A DNA stretch of 22,394 bases from Maritimibacter sp. (GCA_020441225.1 JAGRMP010000022.1:1-22394); one strand, 5' to 3'. Positions 8,589 to 16,238 are shown, counted from the first letter of the stretch. Notes: generated by a model not told the origin, from the sequence alone. A program made the numbers and translations.

Positions 8589-9526
8589 GACAGGCGGATC
8601 CTCGGGTCGACCAGCGTGTAGAGAAGATCGACGATCAGGTTGGCGAGCATCACCACGGCGGCGATGACGAAGACGCTGGCCTGGATCAGCGGCATGTCGC
8701 GATTGAGCAACGCCTGATAGGTGAGCCACCCCATACCGGTGTAGTTGAACAGCGACTCGATGACGATGATCGAGCCGAACAGATAGCCCACCTGCAAACC
8801 GGCGACCGTCATCACCGGGCCGATGGCATTGCCAAGCCCATAGCGCCAGATCACGGTGCGTTCCGCCAGGCCCTTGGCCCGGGCGACGCGGATGAACTCC
8901 TGTTTCAGGATGCCGGTCATGGTGGCCCGGGTCATCCGGGTGAGGTGCGCCATCAACCCGAGGCCCAGCGCGAAGGCCGGCAGGAGCGCGTGCCGGACGG
9001 CGCCGGCAAGGTCTTCGGTCGGATCGACAAAGCCTGAAGACGGCAGCCACTGCAGGCCGCGCGCGAACAGCAGGATCATCATGATCCCCCAGAAGAAGTC
9101 CGGCAGGCTGACGCCAAGGAGCGCGGCCGAGCTGGCGGTGGTGTCCTGCCAACGGTTCGGGTGCACCGCGGCCCAAACCCCGAGCGGGACGGCAAAGAGC
9201 AGCGCGATGGTCATCGAGAACACCACGATCATCGAGCTGGCGGTGATCTTTTGCAGAAGCAGCGGCGCGATCGGTTCCTTGAACACGAGCGACGTGCCCC
9301 AGTCGCCCGTGAGCATGCCGCCGACCCAGCGGCCGTACTGGACCAGCAGCGGCTCGTTCAGGCCGAGCGACTCGCGCAGCCCGGCGAGCGCCTCGGAGTT
9401 CGATTGCGTGCCCATGATCATCATCGCCACGTCGCCGGGCAGGATATTGGTCACGGCAAAGGTGATTGCCGAGATCAGGAACAGGGTCAGGACCATCGAA
9501 AACAGGCGGTTGACGAGATAGCTCAC
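8585..9526 (-). CDS. DppB-type ABC transporter permease
   Basis: A 313-residue inner-membrane permease of the DppB/OppB/GsiC type. It starts with VSYLVNRLFSMVLTLFLISA (the first residue, encoded by GTG, is read as Met), a membrane segment typical of DppB. Next come the periplasmic LGLNEPLLVQYGRWVGGMLTGD motif and several hydrophobic helices. The EAA loop reads FIRVARAKGLAERTVIWRYGL, followed by the late IVIESLFNYTGMGWLTYQALLNRDMPLIQ block. The GTG start at 9526 has AAAGGG about nine bases upstream. A 104-base gap with a strong stem-loop separates it from the upstream fusion gene, while the downstream permease overlaps by ATGA. It forms the translocation channel with the DppC-type subunit. Confidence 0.95.
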   Translation of the reverse strand: MSYLVNRLFSMVLTLFLISAITFAVTNILPGDVAMMIMGTQSNSEALAGLRESLGLNEPLLVQYGRWVGGMLTGDWGTSLVFKEPIAPLLLQKITASSMIVVFSMTIALLFAVPLGVWAAVHPNRWQDTTASSAALLGVSLPDFFWGIMMILLFARGLQWLPSSGFVDPTEDLAGAVRHALLPAFALGLGLMAHLTRMTRATMTGILKQEFIRVARAKGLAERTVIWRYGLGNAIGPVMTVAGLQVGYLFGSIIVIESLFNYTGMGWLTYQALLNRDMPLIQASVFVIAAVVMLANLIVDLLYTLVDPRIRLS

Positions 9527-9597
9527 GGGGCCGGGCCCTTTCTGTCCGAGCGGCGCGGATGGCGCGCCGGTGTCGGTTCACGTCCGGTGGGGGAGGG

Positions 9598-9622
9598 GGA
9601 GCGCGCGTGATCTGCGCGCTCC
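9598..9622 (-). terminator. Stem-loop between the fusion gene and the permease
   Basis: The arms ggagcgcgc (9598-9606) and gcgcgctcc (9614-9622) form a perfect nine-base-pair, GC-only-plus-one-AT stem around a seven-base loop. It lies nine bases after the stop of the amidase/solute-binding fusion on the transcribed strand. No U-tract follows. In many ABC import operons such a stem after the binding-protein gene stabilises the upstream mRNA and lowers expression of the permeases. That role is inferred here from position and symmetry. Confidence 0.5.
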
Positions 9623-9630
9623 GTTCGGAT

Positions 9631-11436
9631 TCAGGCGGCGAGCCAGACCTTGTGGAAATTGAGGTTCGAGCCGTTCGGGTGAACGACGGTATCGAGCCCC
9701 ATCACCGATGGCTGGGCGCCGATCGTGCCGTTGCGGAACCACAGGATCACGTCGAGGGTCTCGTCGTGGATCACTTTCTGCACTTGCTTGTAGATGTCGG
9801 CCCGTGCTTCGGGATCGACGGTCACACGCGCTTTGGCGGTCAGTTCATCGATCATCGGGTTGGAAATGTTGCGGTAGTTGAATGCCCCCTCCGTGTTCCA
9901 CAGCGAGTAGTAGAGGAAGTCGGATTCCCAGAGCGTGAAGAAGTTCATCATCGTGATCTGGTAATCCTTGTCGACCCAGCACTGGCTCAGCCAGTCCGAC
10001 CAGGTGAGCTGCTCGATCGAGGCGTCGACGCCCGCCAGGCGGAACCACTCCAGCATGATCTGCGCGGATTCCACATGGTAGGGGTAGTTCGTCGTCACCT
10101 TGAACACGACCTTGAGCTCGCCGTCGCCATAGCCCGCTTCCGCCAGCAGGGCCTTGGCCTTTTCGATGTCTTGCGGACGCTGGACGAGATCGTGGTTGTA
10201 GGCCGCCGAGGTCGGGTAGCTCGGCGAGGCCGTGACCGCCCCTTCGGCATAGAGCGTGTTCATCAATGCTCCGTAGGGCAGATCCGGCAGCGCGACCTCG
10301 ACGGGCTCGAAACCGAGGTCGCGCACCGCCTGCAGCGCGGCATGATCGATCTCGGTCGCGCCCTCGCCGAAGGCTTCGGGCAGGTAGCCGATCTTCAGCC
10401 CGGAAATGTCGCGGGCGGCATCGAAGCTGAACGGCGCCTGGATCGACGACCGGTCGTCCGGATCGGCACCGTTGATCGCCGCGAGCACGAGCGCGGTGTC
10501 TTCCACGTAGCGGCAGATCGGGCCGATTTTGTCGAGCGACCAGCACAGCGCCATCGCCCCGGCGCGGCTGACCCGACCGAATGTGGGTCTGAGGCCGGTG
10601 GTGCCGCAGCGTTGGCTCGGCGAGGTGATCGAGCCAAGCGTCTCGGTGCCGATGGAAAAGCCACAAAGCCCGGCGGCGGTCGCCGAGGCGGAGCCCGCCG
10701 AGGATCCCGAGGCGCCTTCCTCGGTATTCCACGGGTTGCGGGTGCGTCCGCCGTACCAGATGTCGTTGTAGGCCAGGGCGCCAAGCGTCGTTTTGCCCAG
10801 CAGCACGGCGCCCGCCGCGCGCAGCATCGTCACGATCCGGGCGTCGCTGTCGGGCACGCGGTCCTGGAACGGCTCGGCCCCCCAGCCGGTGACAATTCCC
10901 CTGGTGTCGAACAGGTCTTTCACGCCGTAGGGAATGCCGTGCAGCGGCCCAAGCGACCTGCCCTCGGCGGTGAGCGCATCCATCGCGTCGGCCTCGGCCA
11001 GGGCGAGCTCCGGCGTGACCGTGGCAAAGCAGAAAAGGTCCGGGTTCAGCTTCTCGATCCGCGCAAGGTAGATCTCGGTGAGGCGGCGGCTGGTGAGCGC
11101 GCCCGAGGCGATCCAGGCGCCTAGGTCGGGCAGCGAGGCAAAGGCGATGTCGTCATCGTTTTCGGGCAGCGGGCGGGTCGAGGCGGTTGCGAACATGCCC
11201 TCGTCGGCAGGCATCTCGAACCCGGGCAGCCGTGGATCGAAGCGCAGCGCCATCGGCACATCGTTGGCCATCGGCACGCGGCGCCGGGCGAGCGCAGAGG
11301 CGATCTGACCTTCCAGGTTGCCGAGCATCTGAGCGCGCTCCTCGGGGGTATAGGCAATCCCCATCAGGCGCTCGGCGCCTTCGATGTCGGTGCTGCGGAT
11401 CGTCGGTTCAGTCGCTGAGTGCCTCGTCGTTTGCAT
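9631..11436 (-). CDS. Amidase-signature enzyme fused to C-terminal part of an ABC solute-binding protein
   Basis: One uninterrupted 601-residue frame contains two unrelated partial proteins. Residues 1 to about 399 are an amidase-signature hydrolase of the GatA/AtzF-like group, with a complete Lys-Ser-Ser triad: Lys173 in GVKDLFD, Ser245 in GASGSSAGS and Ser269 in TLGSITSP. The last 150 or so residues expected for this family are absent. From about residue 401 the sequence becomes the C-terminal lobe of a family 5 (DppA-type) solute-binding protein: TASPSYPTSAAYNHDL, IEKAKALLAEAGYGDG, then ADIYKQVQKVIHDE. That protein's signal peptide and first roughly 300 residues are missing. The junction lies near 10225-10245. 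I chose the ATG at 11436, which overlaps gntR by 29 bases, because it retains the conserved N-terminal region; an internal ATG at 11364 is possible. The binding-protein part has no export signal and is unlikely to serve the transporter. Either a deletion or a mis-assembly could explain this. Confidence 0.88.
   Translation of the reverse strand: MQTTRHSATEPTIRSTDIEGAERLMGIAYTPEERAQMLGNLEGQIASALARRRVPMANDVPMALRFDPRLPGFEMPADEGMFATASTRPLPENDDDIAFASLPDLGAWIASGALTSRRLTEIYLARIEKLNPDLFCFATVTPELALAEADAMDALTAEGRSLGPLHGIPYGVKDLFDTRGIVTGWGAEPFQDRVPDSDARIVTMLRAAGAVLLGKTTLGALAYNDIWYGGRTRNPWNTEEGASGSSAGSASATAAGLCGFSIGTETLGSITSPSQRCGTTGLRPTFGRVSRAGAMALCWSLDKIGPICRYVEDTALVLAAINGADPDDRSSIQAPFSFDAARDISGLKIGYLPEAFGEGATEIDHAALQAVRDLGFEPVEVALPDLPYGALMNTLYAEGAVTASPSYPTSAAYNHDLVQRPQDIEKAKALLAEAGYGDGELKVVFKVTTNYPYHVESAQIMLEWFRLAGVDASIEQLTWSDWLSQCWVDKDYQITMMNFFTLWESDFLYYSLWNTEGAFNYRNISNPMIDELTAKARVTVDPEARADIYKQVQKVIHDETLDVILWFRNGTIGAQPSVMGLDTVVHPNGSNLNFHKVWLAA
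10225..10245 (-). other. Amidase/solute-binding protein junction
   Basis: At the codons for AEGAVTAS the reading changes from amidase-like sequence (PYGALMNTLYAEGA) to solute-binding-protein sequence (VTASPSYPTSAAYN) without a break in frame. The exact breakpoint cannot be fixed, because short similarity between the two parents around Glu-Gly-Ala could hide it. No insertion sequence or direct repeat is visible at the point. Confidence 0.6.
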
Positions 11437-12157
11437 GGGGCAGGGTGGGTTTGGCCGGCGTGTCGGCCTCGGTCCGGGATGTGGCTTCGCGCAGCATCGC
11501 CTCGTAGCGGGTGACCAGGTGGTCGCGCATCGCGTCGCGCGCTCCTGCCTCATCTCCTGCCTCGATCGCGGCGATGATCCGCAGATGTTGGCGCTCGGTT
11601 TCGCGCAGCGAGTCCTCGGACCGGGTCAGCGGGCGCACGTCCTGCCAGGCGTCGGTTGCCCGGCTCTCGTCGAGAATGGCGAACACCGTCAGCAGCGCGT
11701 GATTGTGCGCGCTTTTCGCGATCTGACGGTGCAAAGCGGAATCCCACAGCTCGATCATCTGGTCGTCGCCGGCTTCGAGCCGTCGCTGCGCCAACCGGCG
11801 CATCCGTTCGACCTCGTCCGGCTGTGCCCGGCGGGCACAAAGCGCAGCAATCTCGGGCTCGATACTGAGCCGGGCCTCCATCACCTCAATGGGTGTTGCC
11901 GTCGCCTTTACTTCACGGGCGATCTCCGACACCGGCTCGATCGGCTGACCGGCAAAGGTGCCCTTGCCCTGACGCCGCCAGATCAATCCCTCGGCCTCGA
12001 GGGTCGCCAGTACCCGACGCACCATCCGCCGGCCCGCGCCGGTCGCAACACACAGCTCCCGCTCCGTTGGCAATCGGCCGTTCGCGCCGAGGTGGCCGGC
12101 ACGGATCATGCGCATCAGGTGGTTGCGGACTTCGATGGCGGACGGTGTTTCGGTCAT
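11408..12157 (-). CDS. GntR-family transcriptional regulator, FCD domain
   Basis: A 249-residue regulator of the FadR/FCD branch of the GntR family. Residues 1-75 form the winged helix-turn-helix: VRNHLMRMIRAGHLGANGRLPTERELCVATGAGRRMVRRVLATLEAEGLIWRRQGKGTFA. The alpha-helical FCD effector domain follows, starting near the EARLSIEPEIAALCARRA helix. Its probable metal-ligand residues are the Asp and His of WDSALHRQIA, the His of RQHLRIIAAIEAGD and the His of MRDHLVTRYEA. It is the first gene of the minus-strand operon and overlaps the amidase fusion by 29 bases. A FadR-like operator is about 37 bases upstream of its start, which suggests autoregulation and operon control, probably repression relieved by a substrate-derived small molecule. 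The ribosome site is weak. Confidence 0.93.
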   Translation of the reverse strand: MTETPSAIEVRNHLMRMIRAGHLGANGRLPTERELCVATGAGRRMVRRVLATLEAEGLIWRRQGKGTFAGQPIEPVSEIAREVKATATPIEVMEARLSIEPEIAALCARRAQPDEVERMRRLAQRRLEAGDDQMIELWDSALHRQIAKSAHNHALLTVFAILDESRATDAWQDVRPLTRSEDSLRETERQHLRIIAAIEAGDEAGARDAMRDHLVTRYEAMLREATSRTEADTPAKPTLPHANDEALSD

Positions 12158-12188
12158 GGAACTTTTCGCAGGCCTGACGTACCAATTT

Positions 12189-12209
12189 CAATTTGGTTCA
12201 CCCAATTGG
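12189..12209. promoter_or_regulatory. Putative GntR/FadR-type operator
   Basis: The core at 12194-12204 reads TGGTTCACCCA, which matches the TGG-N5-CCA half-site spacing known for FadR-type GntR operators. The symmetry extends outward with a few mismatches across 12189-12209. A second, overlapping near-perfect inverted repeat, accaa..ttggt, occupies 12181-12197, and a perfect palindrome cccaattggg occupies 12201-12210. The site is about 37 bases before the GntR start codon, in a locally AT-rich patch. Binding by the adjacent regulator is inferred from position and symmetry. I could not place a convincing -35/-10 pair. Confidence 0.6.
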
Positions 12210-12605
12210 GCGGACACATCCTGCCCAAAGCAAACCCCACGCGACGCAGATGGCGCTTTCGCGGCGCAAGTTTCACATTCGCACAATTTTTGGCCTGCTG
12301 GAGTAACGCCATGCAAAACAGGGCAGCGGGATTCCAAGACGCTGTTGGAAAGCGGGGCATTCGCACGCTGCCGAATCCCCCCGAACACAAAAGGACGATG
12401 CTCGGCTCGATGTGTGTTCCAAATCTCGATTGGTTCGGCTTCCGCCGGAACGTGATGGACACCGACCGCCCGATCTCACGCCCATCCGCCCGCATGGCAT
12501 CAGCATGGCCTGCGTCAGTCGGCTGGCCGGTGCAGGTCGCGCCGCAATGCCCGGCCACGGTCTGCGCTCCGTTGCCGCCGCAATGGCCTCCTGCTGGCGT
12601 CCGGA
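12210..12605. other. Non-coding stretch upstream of the regulator
   Basis: No supported gene is seen. On the minus strand this is the probable promoter and leader region of the gntR operon. It is less GC-rich near 12265-12345, where short A/T runs such as acaattttt occur. A small inverted repeat ttccaa (12332-12337)/ttggaa (12345-12350) with a seven-base loop is present, of unknown meaning. Frames running through it give no recognisable protein. Confidence 0.4.
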
Positions 12606-12990
12606 GTGCGCTTCGGGTTCCCGCTGAGGAAGCAGCGCGATGGCATCTGCGCAGGGCGGTGGCTCCAGGGGCTCTCCGCCGACAGGAGCCGAAAACCGTG
12701 GTCGAAGCCCGACCGGCGCCGAAAGCTCTTCAACATGGTCGTGATCGCAAACCGGCGGCGCCGCTTCCTGCTGCTAATGCCGACCCGCACGGCCGAACCG
12801 GCAGAATAGGTGACCGCCATCGCCGGTCTCCTCACCGGCAAGGTGTCGCACGGTACGTCGCGGCAGTTACGTTCGCCTGCCCGACCCGGGTCGACAACCT
12901 TCCCAGCATCGTACTTGAGGCGCAGTGTTCCGGGGGGCCCGCCGTCGGCTTTTCATCGAGCGTCCGGACCGATGCCGTCGGGGAGCCGGC
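12606..12990 (+). pseudogene. Decayed GT4 glycosyltransferase remnant
   Basis: The plus strand from 12842 to about 12982 encodes ARYVAAVTFACPTRVDNLP followed by SIVLEAQCSGGPAVGF. This closely resembles the nucleotide-sugar-binding block of GT4 glycosyltransferases (form: YxAADVFVxPSxxDNLPNxVLEAxACGxPVVGF), with the conserved Glu retained. Just upstream, in a different frame (12606-12809), RFGFPLRKQ, NMVVIAN and FLLLMPTRTAEPAE could be the preceding part of the same domain, and GRIGD follows in the later frame. That implies at least one frameshift. No start codon, N-terminal domain or C-terminal end is left; the similarity stops near the end of the opposing glycosyltransferase gene. I infer a dead gene fragment of the neighbouring glycan cluster. 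The upstream half is the weaker part of the call. Confidence 0.5.
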
Positions 12991-13020
12991 GCGCCTCGCC
13001 CGCGCGCCCCCTGCGCGGTC

Positions 13021-13935
13021 CTAGCGGGCGCCGCGAAAACGCCGGATCGCGCGCTTCACCCGTCGCGAAAGGCGCCTGTGAACGGGTATCGACAACAGCT
13101 CCTGCACCCGGCGGATCGCTGCCGGGTTGGCGTCGAACGAATCCGGCAGATCACCGTCGAACTCTGTCCGCAGGGTCAACGGTTCTTCCTTCGATGGTTT
13201 CGTGAAATGCGTGCCGCTCCCGTCCAGCCCGATATTGCGGGTGAACGACAGCGTGGGATTGAGGCAAAGCCCGCCCGCCTCGAAAATGGTCGCGTACCAG
13301 AACACCGCCCAGGTGTGGATATGCCCCTCGGCATTGTCCTCAATCTGGGTGAAGAAATCATGTGCCCCGCCCAGGTCGAAGGCATGCCGTTGCTCGGGGG
13401 ACCATTCGCGCAGGATCCGCTCGGGCGCGCGCCGGTAGGCCTGCCAGCGGTCCGCCCAGGTGGCCCAACCCCAGCAGTTCATCACCGGAAAGAAGAAGTA
13501 GGGCGGCAGGCCCTGCGGGTCGATCCGGTAGGACCAGCCGCTGATGTGCCAGACCTTGGGTGTGTCGCGGTACCGGACGAGCGCCGCGTTCATGTAGTCG
13601 AGGAAGCCGGGCGACGTCTCGATGTCGTCCTCAAGGACGATCGCGCGACCGAACCGCGACATTACGTCGGACACGCCTTGCGCGATGTTCTCTGCAAGGC
13701 CGAAATTGTCCGGGCGCGCCACCATCGTCACCGAGCGGAAACCCTGCGCGGCGGCGGCGATCCGTCGCGTTTCCTCGACTGCGACGCGGTCGCGCGCGTC
13801 GCGCGGGCCATCCGCATAGACGATGAGATCCGTCTCTTTCGCCCCGGCATTCGCCGCCAGCGCCGTGAGGGTTCGCCGCGTGTGGTCCGGGCGGTTGAAG
13901 ACGAAAAGCACCACGGGCGCCTTGGCCCCGATCAT
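13021..13935 (-). CDS. Glycosyltransferase with EDD motif (GT2/GT13-like)
   Basis: A 304-residue predicted glycosyltransferase with a GT-A fold. It opens with APVVLFVFNRPDHTRRTLTALA, a nucleotide-sugar-binding start. It then shows DLIVYADGPRD, and the metal-binding acidic motif appears in AIVLEDDIETSPGFLDYMN, similar to the EDD motif of GnT-I-type enzymes. Further on come KVWHISGWSYRID and FPVMNCWGWATWADRWQAY, which are typical of this bacterial group. No membrane segment or signal peptide is seen, so it probably acts on a lipid-linked glycan at the cytoplasmic face. Its ATG overlaps the flippase stop by four bases (ATGA), so the two are translated from one transcript. The basic C-terminus (RRLSRRVKRAIRRFRG) may touch the membrane. 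Donor and acceptor are unknown. Confidence 0.85.
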   Translation of the reverse strand: MIGAKAPVVLFVFNRPDHTRRTLTALAANAGAKETDLIVYADGPRDARDRVAVEETRRIAAAAQGFRSVTMVARPDNFGLAENIAQGVSDVMSRFGRAIVLEDDIETSPGFLDYMNAALVRYRDTPKVWHISGWSYRIDPQGLPPYFFFPVMNCWGWATWADRWQAYRRAPERILREWSPEQRHAFDLGGAHDFFTQIEDNAEGHIHTWAVFWYATIFEAGGLCLNPTLSFTRNIGLDGSGTHFTKPSKEEPLTLRTEFDGDLPDSFDANPAAIRRVQELLSIPVHRRLSRRVKRAIRRFRGAR

Positions 13936-15251
13936 TCCTGCGCCTCGGCTTTGAACGCGCGCAGGATCCGGGCGGCGGCGGCGAATATGTTGAGCGAGCG
14001 TGTCATCGCCCGGCCGGTCGGGCGCAGATGCTTGAACATCAGGCTGCTCCCATGCGACGCCAGCCAGTAGGATACGACCGTGGCGGCGGCGGCGCCGATC
14101 CCGCCGTACCGCGGGATCAGGAGCAAATTCAGGACGACATTGGCGCCGGCGGCCAAGGCCGTGGTGGCGGTCGTCGTCCAGAGCCAGCCCTGGGCAATCA
14201 GGATCGGTCCGCGGCCGGACCCCAGGGCGACCCAGGGCAGGGCCAGCAGGAGGACCAGGACCATCGGCAGACCCATTGCGTAGTCTGCGCCGAACACCGG
14301 TTCGAACAGCAAATAGCTTGCGAGGCCGACCGCGAGCATCGTGCCCACTCCCGCAACGAACATGACGTCGTAGAGCCGCTGGGACTGGCGTTCGAACGCC
14401 TCGGGCCCCGCCTTGTGGGCGCGCAGGATGCTGGCGAAGAAGCTCGCGCGGAGCGCCACCGGGACGACCAGGGCGGCGTCGGCAACCCGCACCGCGACCC
14501 CGTAGAGGCCAAGCTCCGTCTCGGTCGAGAGATGGCCCAGCATCACCTGGTCGATCCGCATGTAGATGATGACGGCGAAGCCCGACAGCATCAGCGGCCA
14601 GCCTTCGCGCACGAGGCTGGCGAGGCGCGCGCGATCGAACCGGGGCACCGGCACCGCGCCGGTCGCGACCGCATAGGCCAGGAGTGCCGCCACGGCGAGC
14701 AGGGCGGCTTCGGCGCTCCGCATGGAGACGAAGGCGTCGAGCCCCGCCTCGCGCAACACCAGCATCAGCGTCGCCGCGGCGATCGCGAGCGCGGCGAGGA
14801 TCCGCGGCACCACGACCCAGCCCATGCGCTCGCGCGCCGTGAACCAGGCGTTGAACACTTCGCCGGGCTGGGCGAGCAGGCGCAGGCTCGCGACCGCAAT
14901 GAGCAGCGTGGTCACCCCGGCGGGCCCGCCGAAGGCCGCGACCGAAAGGATCGCGAGCCCGGCCCCGACAAGCGCGCCGCCGGCCTGGATCACGAGCGCC
15001 GCGCCGAGCATCGCGTGCGCATTGTCCGGGTCGGCCGCGACATGGCGCATGGTGATCTCCGAAAGGCCGAAGCCTGCGAGCGGCGCGAACAGGGCGACGA
15101 GCCCGAACAGGTAGGTATAGGCCCCGAAGCCCGCGGGCCCGAGGTGGCGCGCGACGATCGTCATGACGAAAAACCCGATCGCCACGCCGACCGCGCGTTC
15201 GAACACCAGCCAACTGGCGTTCTTCGCTTTGGTTTTCGCGGGAGACGGCAT
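13932..15251 (-). CDS. Wzx-type polysaccharide flippase
   Basis: A 439-residue polytopic membrane protein of the MOP/Wzx oligosaccharide flippase superfamily, predicted to move an undecaprenyl-linked repeat unit across the inner membrane. About twelve hydrophobic segments are visible. Typical features are the N-terminal NASWLVFERAVGVAIGFFVMTIVARHLGPAGFGAYTYLFG and the middle WPLMLSGFAVIIYMRIDQVMLG segment, which matches the family's central MRIDQ-type motif. A late NVVLNLLLIPRYGGIGAAAATVVSYWL block follows. No signal peptide is needed. The gene is the first of a two-gene minus-strand unit with the EDD glycosyltransferase and is divergent from the FkbM-type methyltransferase gene. A GGAG-type ribosome site lies about ten bases before the ATG. 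Confidence 0.92.
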   Translation of the reverse strand: MPSPAKTKAKNASWLVFERAVGVAIGFFVMTIVARHLGPAGFGAYTYLFGLVALFAPLAGFGLSEITMRHVAADPDNAHAMLGAALVIQAGGALVGAGLAILSVAAFGGPAGVTTLLIAVASLRLLAQPGEVFNAWFTARERMGWVVVPRILAALAIAAATLMLVLREAGLDAFVSMRSAEAALLAVAALLAYAVATGAVPVPRFDRARLASLVREGWPLMLSGFAVIIYMRIDQVMLGHLSTETELGLYGVAVRVADAALVVPVALRASFFASILRAHKAGPEAFERQSQRLYDVMFVAGVGTMLAVGLASYLLFEPVFGADYAMGLPMVLVLLLALPWVALGSGRGPILIAQGWLWTTTATTALAAGANVVLNLLLIPRYGGIGAAAATVVSYWLASHGSSLMFKHLRPTGRAMTRSLNIFAAAARILRAFKAEAQE

Positions 15252-15284
15252 CGGGGGGATGCTCCGTTGCGGCGTGTTCGGGGT

Positions 15285-15314
15285 TCTTTAACAGGGCAAT
15301 CGCCCCTTCGACAA
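15285..15314 (-). promoter_or_regulatory. Possible promoter for the flippase gene
   Basis: In the 252-base divergent intergenic region, the minus strand reads TTGTCG (15314-15309) and, after 18 bases, TAAAGA (15290-15285). These are a moderate -35 and a weak -10 element ending about 34 bases before the flippase ATG. Nothing equally good was found facing the methyltransferase gene. This is a motif-level guess. Confidence 0.25.
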
Positions 15315-15503
15315 CTGGCCGTTCTCGGCGGCGCCGGCGCCGGGAAACGGACCGCGCCCGCTCACATTCGCCACCGTTCCGCGTGCGGGTCGGAAAACAC
15401 CCACGGCAGCTTCGCAAGGACATTGCCGGTTTGCGGTTGTCATCGGCGCGATATTCCGCTCAGGTCACTGCGAAAGCAACAACCCAAGGCGGTTCGACGT
15501 CCC

Positions 15504-16238
15504 ATGCCACGGTCCCGGGGCCTCACCCGAATGCTGATGTCGCAAGACCATCGCGCTGCACGGCAGATCGCCGGGCGGCGGCTGAAGCATGGAAGCTATT
15601 TCGGTCTCAACGCCCTCGACCGGAAACTCGAGAAATACGTCGATTACGACAACGGTTTCTATGTCGAACTCGGAGCGAATGACGGCTACACCCAGTCGAA
15701 CTCGTTCTACTTCGAGCTGAAACGCAACTGGCGCGGGATCCTGATCGAGCCTTCGCCGCACAAGTACCTGCAATGCCTGAAGTTTCGTGGACAGGCGAAC
15801 GACATATACTGCAATGCCTGCGTCGGGTTCGACTACCCCGAGAAATTCGTCGAGATTGTCTATGCGAACCTGATGTCCTTTGCCCCCGAGATTGCCCGGG
15901 ACCTCGCCGACCCCGCCGCGCATCTGGACCTCGCACGGACACACATGGACGCGACCGAGACCACCTTCAGCTTCGGCGCCGTGGCGGTCCCGCTCAGCTC
16001 GCTCCTGGATCGCAGTGCGGCACCCGACGTGATCGACTTCCTGTCTCTCGACGTGGAGGGAGGCGAGTTCGACGTGCTCACCGGCATCGACCATGCCCGC
16101 CATCGGTTCCGTTACATTCTGGTCGAAGCGCGCGAACCGGAACGGATCGAAGCCTATCTCGCCGACAACGGCTACAGGCTCGCCGACCAGTTCACCCACC
16201 ACGATTATCTATTCGCCTCGGAGCCGCCGGCGGGGTGA
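15504..16238 (+). CDS. FkbM-type SAM-dependent methyltransferase
   Basis: A 244-residue protein of the FkbM methyltransferase family, which O-methylates sugars or other small groups using S-adenosylmethionine. The SAM-binding motif I is GFYVELGANDGYTQSN near residues 50-65. The acidic post-motif is GILIEPSPHKYLQCL, and the family hallmark LSLDVEGGEFDVLTGID is near residue 180. A final ILVEAREPERIEAYL helix and a typical C-terminal HHDYLFA complete the fold. I chose the ATG at 15504, with AAGGCGG about 11 bases upstream; in-frame ATGs at 15531 and 15537 are possible. It lies in a glycan cluster, divergent from the flippase, so methylation of a surface sugar is the likely job. Confidence 0.88.
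   Translation: MPRSRGLTRMLMSQDHRAARQIAGRRLKHGSYFGLNALDRKLEKYVDYDNGFYVELGANDGYTQSNSFYFELKRNWRGILIEPSPHKYLQCLKFRGQANDIYCNACVGFDYPEKFVEIVYANLMSFAPEIARDLADPAAHLDLARTHMDATETTFSFGAVAVPLSSLLDRSAAPDVIDFLSLDVEGGEFDVLTGIDHARHRFRYILVEAREPERIEAYLADNGYRLADQFTHHDYLFASEPPAG

Noticed and set aside
9631..11553. Upstream in-frame start of the fusion gene at 11553
   Set aside because: The extra 39 residues are Arg/Pro-rich, overlap the end of gntR by about 145 bases and are not typical of amidases; the ATG at 11436 keeps the conserved N-terminal region.
13021..15423. A single 800-codon minus-strand gene spanning the glycosyltransferase and flippase regions
   Set aside because: Only its last 304 codons are protein-like; the rest is an out-of-frame reading of the flippase gene, whose own frame has clear membrane segments.
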